A stretch of DNA of 64,000 bases from Microbacterium halotolerans (GTDB lineage Bacteria > Actinomycetota > Actinomycetes > Actinomycetales > Microbacteriaceae). The translations under genes and the position numbers were made by a program. A model generated the notes under the pieces. It was not told the DNA's origin, made no database searches, and saw only the letters and a program-made list of their open reading frames with translations. Below, piece by piece: positions 16,546-26,019 of this stretch. The number at the start of each line of letters is the position of its first letter. Position 1 is the first letter of the stretch. Location of the stretch: positions 1 through 64,000 of the forward strand of contig NZ_KZ984051.1 of the NCBI RefSeq assembly GCF_003569805.1, written 5' to 3'.

Positions 16546-19095
16546 CTACGCCGGGCCGGATCGATCAACCGGATCCAACCGTCGCTGTCGGAATGAGCGC
16601 GGGGCGAACACCGCTGCGATGCCAGTGCCGATCAGGACGATCACAAGGATGAGCCAGGGGAGCACTTCACCACCGGTCTGACCGAGTTCTGGCGTCTGTT
16701 CTTCGCCGAGATCGACCGTGTCCGGCGCGACCGGCTCTTCGGGGTCGGGCTCCGGCGCGACCGGCTCTTCGAGGTCGGGCTCCGGCTCCTCGGGGTCGGG
16801 CCCCGGCTCCTCGGCGTCCCCCCGCTCGACGTTGGCGACGAAGGGCTGTGAGGTCACGGGCGAGAAGTTGTCGCTGCCGGTAAAGACCACCACGAGGTGG
16901 TAGGTGCCCGTCGCGTCGAAGACCGGTGCGAACTGTGCGGCGCCTTCGGCGTCGAGCGTCGCACGCGCGAGCAGCTCCCCGCTGGCGTCGTCCCCCCGCA
17001 GCTCGACTGTGCCCTGGAGCGAAGCAGCTGACCCCGTCTCGGAGGCCACGGAGACAGCCACGGAAAGCACACTGCCTACGTTGGTCTTCGTCTCTGCGTC
17101 GACGTCGATCACGGTGCTCGCTCGCGATACCTCGTAGGTCGCGGTGCCCGATGCATCGAGGTGGTGATCATCACCGACGAACCCGATGGTGTCGGTGTGC
17201 TCACCAGCGTCGACGCCGGAGACCACGAAAAGAGCGAGGCCCTCGTCGATCTCGACGCTCTTGCCTGCACGCGTCGCGGTGCCGGTCTCGATCTCCGGGC
17301 ACAGCGCGCTGCCCGGATCGCTTTCGCAAGCGGCCGGGTCGATCTCGGCGTAGAACCGCGCCGAGATCTCCACCGGACCTGGGTACACCCATTCGCCGTC
17401 GGGCGGTTCGGCCAGGGCAACCACGCGCGCCGGTGCCTTCTGCACGGTCCTGTGGAGATCATCGGAAGTCGACGTGGCATACCGCGCTTCATCGCTCTCG
17501 AACGTCGCCGTCAGCGTGTAGTCACCGGCTGGCAGCGAGGTGTCGAGCGTGGCGACGCCCGCGATGTCCACCGCCGCGCTGCCGAGGTCGCGGGCGACGC
17601 CGTCCCCATCCACCACAGTGAACGTCACGGTGCCGGAGAGGGGCTCGGTTCCTACCCGCTCCTCGCCCGCGGTGTGCGAGAGCAGTCGCACCGGCTCGCC
17701 GTCGACGGGCCCGGAGTCGCGGATCGGACTGGACGCATCGAGCGACGTTGTCGTGCCGATGACGTGTTCGTAGATCCGCACGATGCCGTCGTCGCCGGCA
17801 TGGTTCGCCAACTGCGTCGAGTCGTTGAGGACTTCCCCGCCGCCGTCCGGCTCGGTCATCCAGAGCACACCAGGTTCGGGTACGGGAATCTCGCGGTAGC
17901 CCGAACCGAAGTCAGGCGCATACACCCGGGTGGTCAGCGCCTCGTCCGCCTCGGCGTCTATGGTGCCCGGGCGCCGCACGAACTGCACGTCATAGTTGTG
18001 ATTGGTGATGATGCTCGGGGGATCCACATTCGTCAGCCCGACCACGCCGTTGTTGACGATGGTGCCGGTGCCGGCGATCCGCCCGGCGCCGATCGGGTCC
18101 TCCACGGACCCCAGGATCTGCCCGGTCGGGCCGACGGTGAACTCGCCGTCGTCCCAGATCAGGTCGCCGTCGAAGATCGGGGTGCGGGTGTAGAGGGTGC
18201 CGTTGATGACGGCGATTCCGTCCCCTGAGCCCCATGTGCCGCCGATCGATGTGGCGCCACCCGCGGCGATCAGCGTGGCGTCCGGGCCGAGCGCGAGGTG
18301 GCCGCCGATCCCCCCGTTGGATCCGCCCACTGCTGCGGATTCCACCATGGTGCTGCTGGTGGCCAGGACGTAGGCGCGATCGGTGATGGTGACCGTGCCG
18401 CCGTTCCCGCTCACCTGGACGTCGCCGATGTCTCTGTGGAAGCCGCCGCCGATCGCGGCACCGTCGCCGGCTCGGGCGCGGACCGTCGCATTGCCGGAGA
18501 CCTCGATCTCGCCGGCATGGGTGTTCGCATGGCGGGTGCTGCCCCCGAGAGCTGCGTCGCGCCCCAACCCGCGGGCATACACACCGATGTCTCCGGTGAT
18601 CGTCAGCTTCGCACCCAACGGCACGGCGATACCGCTGATCGCCTCGAGCCAGCTGCACTCGGCGTCGGGATGGGCTGCGGGATCGGTGATGACGTCCATG
18701 TCGCAGCCGGGCCCGACGGTGTTGGTGATGGTCAGGTGTTTGCCGGGCTCGACGATCATGCGCAGTGAGGGCAACCAGCCGAAGCCGCGCAGATCGAGAG
18801 TGAGGTCGCACTGGACCCTGGCATCGGCGATGGAGTTGTCGTACTCGCCGCCGTCGCCGGGTACGACGATGCTCCCATCGACGCAGTCTGGCCCGAGAAG
18901 TTCGTGCGCCTCCTCCCAGATGTCGAACACCCGAACCTCCGCGGCGAGCGGTTCGGCCATAGCCTCTTTCGATGTGGAAGCCGGGCTCAGGGCGCTCGCG
19001 TCGGCGGCTTGCGGAACGGCCACACCTGTGATGACGGCCGATGCCGCAACCATGACGGTGAGCACTCGGGCGATTCGTCGCACTGAAATCCGCAC
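16546..19095 (-). CDS. Large secreted surface protein with Ig-like domains and C-terminal anchor
   Basis: An 849-residue protein. The N-terminus has a classical signal peptide (MRISVRRIARVLTVMVAASA, cleavage near ADASA). Residues about 60-330 form a glycine-rich beta-helix-like stretch (GAKLTITGDIGVYARGLGRD, GAAIGGGFHRDIGDVQVSGN). Three or so Ig-like modules follow (ETKTNVGSVLSVAVSVASET and similar), then a repetitive acidic Pro-Glu stalk (EEPGPDPEEPEPDLEEP). The end has ELGQTGGEV, a membrane helix (LPWLILVIVLIGTGIAAVFA) and basic residues: the shape of a sortase-anchored protein, but the motif is a degenerate LGQTG. Ligand unknown. Probably acquired by insertion at the DUF2207 locus. Confidence 0.8.
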   Translation of the reverse strand: MRISVRRIARVLTVMVAASAVITGVAVPQAADASALSPASTSKEAMAEPLAAEVRVFDIWEEAHELLGPDCVDGSIVVPGDGGEYDNSIADARVQCDLTLDLRGFGWLPSLRMIVEPGKHLTITNTVGPGCDMDVITDPAAHPDAECSWLEAISGIAVPLGAKLTITGDIGVYARGLGRDAALGGSTRHANTHAGEIEVSGNATVRARAGDGAAIGGGFHRDIGDVQVSGNGGTVTITDRAYVLATSSTMVESAAVGGSNGGIGGHLALGPDATLIAAGGATSIGGTWGSGDGIAVINGTLYTRTPIFDGDLIWDDGEFTVGPTGQILGSVEDPIGAGRIAGTGTIVNNGVVGLTNVDPPSIITNHNYDVQFVRRPGTIDAEADEALTTRVYAPDFGSGYREIPVPEPGVLWMTEPDGGGEVLNDSTQLANHAGDDGIVRIYEHVIGTTTSLDASSPIRDSGPVDGEPVRLLSHTAGEERVGTEPLSGTVTFTVVDGDGVARDLGSAAVDIAGVATLDTSLPAGDYTLTATFESDEARYATSTSDDLHRTVQKAPARVVALAEPPDGEWVYPGPVEISARFYAEIDPAACESDPGSALCPEIETGTATRAGKSVEIDEGLALFVVSGVDAGEHTDTIGFVGDDHHLDASGTATYEVSRASTVIDVDAETKTNVGSVLSVAVSVASETGSAASLQGTVELRGDDASGELLARATLDAEGAAQFAPVFDATGTYHLVVVFTGSDNFSPVTSQPFVANVERGDAEEPGPDPEEPEPDLEEPVAPEPDPEEPVAPDTVDLGEEQTPELGQTGGEVLPWLILVIVLIGTGIAAVFAPRSFRQRRLDPVDRSGPA

Positions 19096-19384
19096 GGCCG
19101 TCTTCTCTCATCTGGGTCGTCGAGCTGGAATCCCTGTATTCCCCTTCTGGAGCGTATACGCTGCTCAACGGCTGGGCAACGGGATCAACGAGCCGATCAT
19201 CGGCCTGCGCACACCGAAGCGTCTGGCGAGTGCCCGTCGCGGATCTCCGCCACGGGAGCAGACGCCGAGCTACTGAAACCGCTCATCGCCGAGCCAGCGA
19301 ACTTTGTGATTGTGAGCGCTACTGGATCGTTGAAGAAGCGCAAGAAGCTCTCTCAGCGAGCGGCGCGAGTGGTTCGAGCACTGA

Positions 19385-21295
19385 TCAGACGCCGCCGCCT
19401 CCGCCGCCTCCTCCTCCGCCGCCTCCGGAGCCGCCTCCCGTCGAGCCGCCGGACGAGCTGGAGGTCGACACCGTCGACGACAGCGAGCCGACGCCTGCCG
19501 AGAACGACGCAGCGTGGAACGCTCCGGCGCCTGCCCACCACGACGGTGAGCTGTCGGTGTACATGAGCGCGAGATGATCGGACCACTGCTTCTCGAGGCC
19601 GAACACGACGGCGAACGGAAGCAGCTCCTCGTACAGGTGCAGCAGCTGGCGCGGGTCGTTCGGATCGATGCGGCGTCGCTGCGCCCCCGACGGTGACTGC
19701 AGCGTGCGGATCCGGTCCTCCTCCGCCAACTCGATGAACAGCTTGAGGCCCTTGAGGTGATCTCGCACCTCGGCGCCCGCCTCGTTGAACGGATGCTTGG
19801 CGACCACCAGGAGCGCGGCGAAGGAGACGACGAGTCCGACGACGAGCGCCGTCACAGGGAGCGCAGGCGACACGTAGCCCGACAGCGCGAGCACTCCGCC
19901 GACGACCGCGACGACGGCTGAGGCGATCGCGGCGCAGACGACCGCGAAGATCGGCCCGCGCGGAAGCGGCCTGCGGTACAGACGCCGGCTCTCCTTCGCG
20001 GTCTCGTTGTGCAGCTTCGTCACGGCCTTCGACAGGCGTGAGTCCTGTTTGCCGAAGGAGTAGACCCCACCGACGGGGAGGTTCGGCCCGAACAGCGCGC
20101 GCAGCAGCCTGGTGCCGTTCTCGTCGGCGCGGCTCGGATCGACCAGCTCCGCGGCCAGCTTCGGCTTATGGCGCTTGACCGCGGGATGCTCGATGATCCG
20201 CACCGATCCGCGGATCGCCTGTTCGAGGAGCTCGGCGGAGATCGCCTTGTCGAGACCCGTGCTGAAGAACCGTCTGGCGGAGAAAGCATCGATGCCTGGC
20301 GGAGGATCGTACTCCGCGATGATCGTGGGGCGCCCCGGCGAGTCCTTCAGCACCGTGCGGCGCGCGACGACGGCCCAGCCGAGCGTCACCACCGAGCCGA
20401 GGGCGCCGACCAGCGCGGCCCAGCCCCACATCGATGCGAACGGCGAGCTGTCGAAGGGGGTGAAAGTGCCCGAAGCGAACCCGATCGCCACGGTCGCGCT
20501 CTCGTACGGAGCCGCGGCGACGGCGTCCGTCTCGAAGGTCACCGCCCCATCCGGCTCCTCCGTGCTCGAGATGCCGCACTCGTCGCCATCCGGGCCGATG
20601 TAGCAGCGCGCGTCACCGGTGAGCTCGGCCGCGAGATCCGCGTCGATCGTCACGGTCGCGCTCACCCCGTGGAACGGCTGCAGCCATTCCTCTCCGTTGA
20701 TGTCCCAGTAGAACTCGTCGAGACCGTTCTCCATCGACTGCCCGACGTTGTCGATCGTGTAGGTGAAGACGTAGGTCTGCGCACCCTCGGCGAACTCGCC
20801 CTCCGGAACGGCGGAGGTGACCGAGAGATAGCCGTCCTCCGAGTCGCTCTCATAGTCGCGCGCCGCGCCGCGCCCGTCGGTGACGGAGACGATCGTCGGG
20901 TGCGTGGGAGCGCCGAAGGAGCTCTGCGGTATGGCGCGGACCATGCCGCGATTCTGCGCGGCGGGGAACTGCGCGACGAAGGTCTCGGTCACCGTGGCGA
21001 CGCCGACGCCCTCGTCGTCGCGCGACAGCTCGAACTCGGCGTGCAGGCTCTCGAACTCGAAGTCGTCGACGGAAGCCGGCCGGATGCCGGTGGGCAGCGC
21101 GGAGCCGGCGCCGGATGTGCCCGCCGCGGACGCGGGCGGGCTCGTTGCCGACGCGGGCGGGCTCGTTGCCGACGCGGGCTGGCTCGCTGCCGTTGCACCC
21201 GCCATTGGCAGCAGCACGCCGAGCAGAGCGCCGACCGTCACGGCGAGAACTGCTGCAGCCCGTCGGGCGAATGCCCGGGGGTCTCCTGTCTTCAC
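19385..21295 (-). CDS. DUF2207 membrane protein
   Basis: A 636-residue protein with a signal peptide (AVLAVTVGALLGVLLPMAG), an external domain of about 270 residues (ELSRDDEGVGVATVTETFVA, TYVFTYTIDNVGQSMENGLD, EEFYWDINGEEW-like core), a membrane helix near residue 285, then a cytosolic part with two more helices (AVVCAAIASAVVAVVGGVLAL and LPVTALVVGLVVSFAALLVV) and a poly-glycine C-terminus. This is the standard DUF2207 layout of actinobacterial membrane proteins of unknown role. A short Ala-Ser-Pro repeat follows the signal peptide. The last 110 residues also occur as a broken copy at 16194-16541. Confidence 0.88.
   Translation of the reverse strand: MKTGDPRAFARRAAAVLAVTVGALLGVLLPMAGATAASQPASATSPPASATSPPASAAGTSGAGSALPTGIRPASVDDFEFESLHAEFELSRDDEGVGVATVTETFVAQFPAAQNRGMVRAIPQSSFGAPTHPTIVSVTDGRGAARDYESDSEDGYLSVTSAVPEGEFAEGAQTYVFTYTIDNVGQSMENGLDEFYWDINGEEWLQPFHGVSATVTIDADLAAELTGDARCYIGPDGDECGISSTEEPDGAVTFETDAVAAAPYESATVAIGFASGTFTPFDSSPFASMWGWAALVGALGSVVTLGWAVVARRTVLKDSPGRPTIIAEYDPPPGIDAFSARRFFSTGLDKAISAELLEQAIRGSVRIIEHPAVKRHKPKLAAELVDPSRADENGTRLLRALFGPNLPVGGVYSFGKQDSRLSKAVTKLHNETAKESRRLYRRPLPRGPIFAVVCAAIASAVVAVVGGVLALSGYVSPALPVTALVVGLVVSFAALLVVAKHPFNEAGAEVRDHLKGLKLFIELAEEDRIRTLQSPSGAQRRRIDPNDPRQLLHLYEELLPFAVVFGLEKQWSDHLALMYTDSSPSWWAGAGAFHAASFSAGVGSLSSTVSTSSSSGGSTGGGSGGGGGGGGGGGGV
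21129..21191 (-). repeat. Three 21-bp direct repeats inside the DUF2207 gene
   Basis: Three tandem units of 21 bp (GACGCGGGCGGGCTCGTTGCC on the plus strand, the third with two changes) encode repeated ASATSPP heptapeptides just after the signal peptide. In-frame unit gain or loss would change linker length only. Confidence 0.85.
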
Positions 21296-21399
21296 CGCGC
21301 CGCCTCCTCTCCTTCATCCTGTGCCGCCACGATACCGATCCAACCGCCCGGCCACCGCACCCCGGCACCGGGGCGTCAAGGCACAGCCGCGGGAACGGG

Positions 21400-22584
21400 T
21401 CAGGCGTCGCGGCGGGCACCCTCGGAGGGGCGGACTGTGAAGGTGCGCGGGGCGCCGTAGCCGGCCTCGGCGAACGCCGCGGCGACGCGAGATGAGACCT
21501 CGTCGACTCGGTCGTGGTCGATGAGTGCGATCGCCGCGCCGCCGAAGCCGCCTCCGGTCATCCGGGCCCCGATCGCGCCGGCGGACATCGCGGTGTCGAC
21601 GGCGAGGTCGAGCTCGGGAACGGAGATCTCGAAGTCGTCGCGCATCGAGGCGTGCGAGGCGAGCAGCAGGTCGCCGATCGCACGCGGCCCCGACTCGCGC
21701 AGTGCCCGCACCGTGTCGAGCACGCGCGCGTTCTCCGTGACGATATGCCTCGCGCGGCGGAAGGTGACCTCGTCCATCAGCTCGGCGGCCCGGTCGAGGT
21801 CGCTCACCGCGACGTCGCGCAGCGCGGCGACGCCCATCGCGGCGGCGGCCCGTTCGCAGGCGTCGCGCCGGTCGCGGTAGCCGCCCGTGGAGTGCGAGTG
21901 CGCGACGCGGGTGTCCATCACGAGCACCTCGAGGCCTTCGCGCGCGAAGCCGAGGTCGACCGTTTCGACATCGAGCGTGCGGCAGTCGAGGAACGTCGCC
22001 GCGTCGGCGCGGCCCATGATCGACGACACCTGATCCATGATTCCGGTCGGAGCCCCGACGGCCTCGTTCTCGGCGGTGCGCCCTGCCTTGGCCCGTTCGA
22101 GCGGGGCGAGGCCCAGGCTCCACAGTTCGTCGAACGCCGCAGCAGCCGCGCCCTCGATCGCCGCAGACGACGACAGCCCTGCGCCCACCGGCACGTCCGA
22201 GGCGATCGCGATGTCGAGCCCGCGCGGTGCAGGCTCCCCGCGCAGCGCGGCCCATGCCACACCGAGCGGGTACGCGGCCCACTCCGGCACGTCGCCGCGC
22301 TCGACGGCGGCGCCCGGCTCCCCCGCGAACAGCTCGGCCAGCGCCGCGGAATCGACCTCGACGGGATCCGGATCGAATGTGGACGCGACCCGGATGATCC
22401 GGTCGCCCCGCGCTGCCACAGCGGCGTATGTGCGCCGATCGATGGCGAAGGGCAGCACGAACCCCTCGTTGTAGTCGGTGTGCTCGCCGATCAGGTTCGC
22501 CCGTCCGGCCGATGACCACACCCCGATCGGTGCCGCAGCGCCGAGCCAGGCGAGCAGCTCGCGGGCGCCGTCGATCGCGCTCAT
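21400..22584 (-). CDS. galK: Galactokinase
   Basis: A 394-residue GHMP-family kinase that phosphorylates galactose at C1 in the Leloir pathway. The galactokinase signature GRANLIGEHTDYNEGFVLPF, the ATP-binding loop PVGAGLSSSAAIEGAAAAAF and the C-terminal GARMTGGGFGGAAIAL are all present, in the normal order and length. ATG 22584 overlaps the galT stop (ATGA), so galT-galK form a coupled operon; the longer frame to 22659 lies inside galT. Confidence 0.96.
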   Translation of the reverse strand: MSAIDGARELLAWLGAAAPIGVWSSAGRANLIGEHTDYNEGFVLPFAIDRRTYAAVAARGDRIIRVASTFDPDPVEVDSAALAELFAGEPGAAVERGDVPEWAAYPLGVAWAALRGEPAPRGLDIAIASDVPVGAGLSSSAAIEGAAAAAFDELWSLGLAPLERAKAGRTAENEAVGAPTGIMDQVSSIMGRADAATFLDCRTLDVETVDLGFAREGLEVLVMDTRVAHSHSTGGYRDRRDACERAAAAMGVAALRDVAVSDLDRAAELMDEVTFRRARHIVTENARVLDTVRALRESGPRAIGDLLLASHASMRDDFEISVPELDLAVDTAMSAGAIGARMTGGGFGGAAIALIDHDRVDEVSSRVAAAFAEAGYGAPRTFTVRPSEGARRDA

Positions 22585-23750
22585 GCCGGGTCCTCCACGC
22601 GCGCCACGGCCTCGCGCAGGCGGTCGGCCGACTGCTCCGGCGGCACGTCGCCGATCCACGCACCCATCGCGGCCTCGCTGCCTGCGAGGAACTTCAGCTT
22701 GTCGGCGGCGCGGCGCGGCGATGTCAGCTCGAGGTGAAGCCGCGCCGAATCACGCGCGACACCGACCGGCGCCTGATGCCATGCGGCGATGTACGGCGTC
22801 GGGGTGTCGTAGACGCGGTCGACGCCGCGCAGCAGGCGCAGGTAGACCCCGGCGAGCTCGTCGCGCTCGTCAGAGGTGAGCTCGGTGAAGTCGGCGGCGT
22901 GGCGACGCGGCGTGAGGTGCACCTCGACGGGCCAGCGCGCCGCGAACGGCACATAGGCGAGCCAGTGCTCCGCCTCGAGCACGACGCGGGGACCCGCCTG
23001 CTCGAATTCGAGGATCCGGTCGAACAGGTCGGCGCCCTCGCGATCGATCGAGCGCAGCAGCGCTTGGGTGCGGGGCGTGATGTACGGGTACGAGTAGATC
23101 TGGCCGTGCGGGTGGTGCAGTGTGACGCCGATCGCCTCGCCGCGGTTCTCGAACGGGAAGACCTGCTTCACACCGGGCAGCTCCGACAGTGCGGCGGTTC
23201 GATCGGCCCACGCCTCGATCACCGTTCGGGCGCGCGAGCGCGACTGGGTGCCGAAGGATCCGGCACGCTCCGGGCTGAAGCAGACGACCTCGCAACGGCC
23301 GACCGACGTGAAGGTGCGGCCGATGCCCGGTGCGTCGAGGTCGCCGGGGGCCTTCTCGCCCGCCGGAGCGTCACCGGTGGCCACGGCGAGCGCGGGGCCG
23401 AACGACGGCGACTTGTTCTCGAATACGGCGACGTCGTACTGGTCGGGGATCTCCGACGGGTTCGCGGCCGTCTGCGGCGCGAGCGGGTCGAGGTCGGCAG
23501 GAGGAAGATGGGCGCGGTTCTGGCGCGCAGCGGCGATCGACACCCAGTCGCCGGTGAGCACGTCGCGGCGCATCGACGCGGTCGCCGGCCGCGGGTCGAG
23601 GGCGCGCTCGTCGGCGCGGCGCTCGGGCGGCAGCCGCGTATCGACGTCGTCGAAGTAGATGAGCTCGCGCCCGTCGGGCATCCGGGTCGGTCGCTTCACG
23701 ACCCCCGCCCCGAGCTCGACTCCGGATGGGGCTGAGGGGTTCCCGATCAC
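22581..23750 (-). CDS. galT: Galactose-1-phosphate uridylyltransferase
   Basis: A 389-residue enzyme that exchanges UMP between UDP-glucose and galactose-1-phosphate. The active-site HPHGQ motif is seen in TLHHPHGQIYSYPY, with the upstream FENRGEAIGV and the second-half motifs WLAYVPFAARWPVEVHLTPR and HLELTSPRRA. Start is GTG 23750 with GAGGAAG upstream. First gene of the gal operon; no epimerase (galE) lies in the window. Divergent from the MarR-type regulator, which may control it. Confidence 0.95.
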   Translation of the reverse strand: MIGNPSAPSGVELGAGVVKRPTRMPDGRELIYFDDVDTRLPPERRADERALDPRPATASMRRDVLTGDWVSIAAARQNRAHLPPADLDPLAPQTAANPSEIPDQYDVAVFENKSPSFGPALAVATGDAPAGEKAPGDLDAPGIGRTFTSVGRCEVVCFSPERAGSFGTQSRSRARTVIEAWADRTAALSELPGVKQVFPFENRGEAIGVTLHHPHGQIYSYPYITPRTQALLRSIDREGADLFDRILEFEQAGPRVVLEAEHWLAYVPFAARWPVEVHLTPRRHAADFTELTSDERDELAGVYLRLLRGVDRVYDTPTPYIAAWHQAPVGVARDSARLHLELTSPRRAADKLKFLAGSEAAMGAWIGDVPPEQSADRLREAVARVEDPA

Positions 23751-23863
23751 AGCGCTGCTTCCTCATCGAATTGGGCTACGGCCGCACACGATCATACTCA
23801 CCTCCCCGGCGACGCCGGGCATCGAGCGGGTGAAACGACCGCACTTCGCATACTCTTGAATAC

Positions 23864-24292
23864 GTGACGGATCGCAGAACTGCCGTTGAGGCATGGGAGA
23901 GCCTCTTCCGTGCCCAGCACGAGATCTTCGAGTCGATCGAGGGCGACTTCCGCGGCTCCGAGCTCTCCCAGGCGGAGTACGACGTGCTCCTCACCGTGAC
24001 ACGGGCACCGGAGATGACCGCTAGGCTGCGCGACGTCACGGTCCGGATGCTCATCAGCCAGCCCAGCGTCTCCCGCCTCGTCGACCGGATGGTCGCGAAG
24101 GACCTGCTCTCGAAGTGCTCCGACCCGGAGGACGGGCGCGGATCGTTGGTGACCGCGACGGCCGCAGGCGCCCGCGCGTTCCGCGCCGTCGCAACGCAGC
24201 ACGGTCGCCATATCGCCGAGAAGATGAGCGTGCTCAGCGATGACGAGCTCGCGACCCTGCTCGCACTGACCAGCAAGCTTCGCGGAGAGTGA
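23864..24292 (+). CDS. MarR family transcriptional regulator
   Basis: A 142-residue winged-helix regulator. The layout is typical: N-terminal dimer helices (AVEAWESLFRAQHEIFESIE), a DNA-binding helix pair LRDVTVRMLISQPSVSRLVD, the wing DLLSKCSDPEDGRGSLVTAT, and C-terminal helices. The DxR/G motif of the wing (PEDGRG) is conserved. Start is GTG 23864. It diverges from galT with 113 bp between the two genes, so control of gal genes or self-regulation is plausible; the ligand is unknown. Confidence 0.92.
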   Translation: MTDRRTAVEAWESLFRAQHEIFESIEGDFRGSELSQAEYDVLLTVTRAPEMTARLRDVTVRMLISQPSVSRLVDRMVAKDLLSKCSDPEDGRGSLVTATAAGARAFRAVATQHGRHIAEKMSVLSDDELATLLALTSKLRGE

Positions 24293-24688
24293 ACTCGCCC
24301 GCGCCGGGGCCGACATCTGGAAGGGACTCGACAAGCTCCGGATCAGGCTGGAACCGGCGCTGCGCTTCGCGCGCCGGCTGACGGGCTGACGGCGAGTGCG
24401 CGGATCACGCTGGCGGACGCGGAGGCCGTCTCAGATCCTGCGCGCCCGGATGCATGACATTAGAAAGTCATCCTCAACCCTGAGATCGACGCCTCCCAGG
24501 CGATGACCGGCATCGAGACCGATGGCTCGGCTGGGCGGGTGCCTCGACTACCGGCCAGCGGTGCTCGTTGTGCGATCCGTCGAGAAGCAACGCAGGAACG
24601 CAGGAGCAGGTCGCGCTCGCGCCGGGAGCGCACGTGCGGACCGTGCGCTCTGTTCTGCGAACCGCCGCTTCACTCCGCAGCCCGTTCA
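24293..24688. other. Intergenic region with no supported gene
   Basis: About 400 bp between the MarR gene and the convergent MFS gene. Several short frames run through it on both strands, but none has a ribosome site, a family motif or an acceptable length. A short piece just past the MarR stop (encoding WKGLDKLRIRLEPALRFARR) looks protein-like and could be a decayed fragment. A small TGAC/GTCA inverted repeat lies near 24458-24475. Confidence 0.5.
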
Positions 24689-25981
24689 TCACCCGACCGG
24701 AGCTGGCAGCTCGTCGTCCTCATCCTCTTCCTCGGCGTCCAGAGCCGGATCGTCGTCGGTGGCCTTGGGCATCCGCGCGATCCAGAGCAGTCCGATCGCG
24801 AACGCGACGGCACTGGTGCCTGCCATGACATAGAAGATGATCGACGCACCGGCGCCGATCAGCGCGGGTGTGACGAGGGCGACGAGAGCTGCCAAGACGC
24901 GTGCGAACGCGATGGTGATGCCCTGCGCGGTGGCGCGGTGCGCAGTCGGGAAGAGCTCCTGTGACCACACCTTGTACATCGGCTCGCCTGCGACCGCACC
25001 GGCGACTGCGTACAGCACGCCGAAGATCACCAGCGTCACGAGAGAGACGCCGACGAGAGCAGGGATGAGGAACGCGACGAGGCTCACGCCCGCCATGATC
25101 GCGAACCACATGATGCGATTGCGTCCGTCGACGATGCGCATCATGAAGAACACTGCGATCAGGCTGACGAAGACGGTGACGAGGCTCACAGCGGACGACG
25201 TCGAGACGTCCGCGCCCGCGACGTTCACGTAGAGGTAGGTACCGAACTGGCCGTTGATGTTGGCCGCGATGTTGACCAGCGAGTAGAACAGAGCGGTTGC
25301 CGCGAGTGCGGCGATGTAGCGGGGAGTGAGGAGAGCGCGGAAGGCGCTGATGCTGCGGGATCCCGGCTCCATGACGGCGAGCGTTCGACTGTTCTCCCAC
25401 GCGCGCGACTCCGGCAGGCGCAGGCGCAGCACCAGCACCACCGCGGCGACGACGAGAAGGTGGGCGTAGAGGATGCGCGCGGCGATGGTGCCGAGGTTTC
25501 CGAACGCGGTACCGAGCCCGAGGACGGCGATGATGCCGACCATCCAGAGGAAGTGTGAGAACGAGATCAGCTTGCCGCGGTTCGCGTCGCGCGCCACCTC
25601 GGCGATCATCGAGAGCGACACGGGAAGATCCGCACCCGCTGCGAAGCCCAGCAGGACGATGCCGGGGTAGAGCCAGGCCGTGCCCTGGGCACCGACGAGC
25701 AGGGCGGCTCCCAGGATGAAGACGGAGAGGGTGAGGATGAAGATCCGCTTCCGCCCGAACCGGTCACCGAGATTGCCGCCCACGACCGCGCCCACCGCGA
25801 TGGAGAACGTGAGCAGGGCAGACAGCTGACCGTACTGGTCGGAGCTGAAGCCGAACGCCTGCTGGTAGATGACGAGGGCCGTGCCGGTCGAGACGATGGC
25901 ACCGGCGTCGAGATACGACACCATGCCTGCGAGGAACGCGACCCACCATGCGTGGCGGGTCGAGGCGGTCGTGCGGGACAT
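24689..25981 (-). CDS. MFS sugar/metabolite transporter
   Basis: A 430-residue protein with 12 predicted membrane helices. The major facilitator marker after helix 2 reads GGNLGDRFGRKRIFILTL, and helix 4-5 carries GFAAGADLPVSLSMIAEVAR, a pattern like that of the sugar-porter and SP/AAHS groups. The C-terminus is a long acidic tail (DDDPALDAEEEDEDDEL). ATG 25981 follows GGAGAA; the frame is open far upstream into the rhamnosidase but that part is antisense noise. Downstream of the alpha-L-rhamnosidase by 38 bp in the same orientation, so uptake of rhamnose or a rhamnoside is the likely job. Confidence 0.88.
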   Translation of the reverse strand: MSRTTASTRHAWWVAFLAGMVSYLDAGAIVSTGTALVIYQQAFGFSSDQYGQLSALLTFSIAVGAVVGGNLGDRFGRKRIFILTLSVFILGAALLVGAQGTAWLYPGIVLLGFAAGADLPVSLSMIAEVARDANRGKLISFSHFLWMVGIIAVLGLGTAFGNLGTIAARILYAHLLVVAAVVLVLRLRLPESRAWENSRTLAVMEPGSRSISAFRALLTPRYIAALAATALFYSLVNIAANINGQFGTYLYVNVAGADVSTSSAVSLVTVFVSLIAVFFMMRIVDGRNRIMWFAIMAGVSLVAFLIPALVGVSLVTLVIFGVLYAVAGAVAGEPMYKVWSQELFPTAHRATAQGITIAFARVLAALVALVTPALIGAGASIIFYVMAGTSAVAFAIGLLWIARMPKATDDDPALDAEEEDEDDELPAPVG

Positions 25982-26019
25982 CGGGGTTCTCCTTCGAACA
26001 GGGTGGGGTTCTCGGCGCA

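Noticed and set aside
19230-19577. Plus-strand frame with a poly-proline run
   Set aside because: The proline run is the reverse reading of the poly-glycine tail of the DUF2207 protein.
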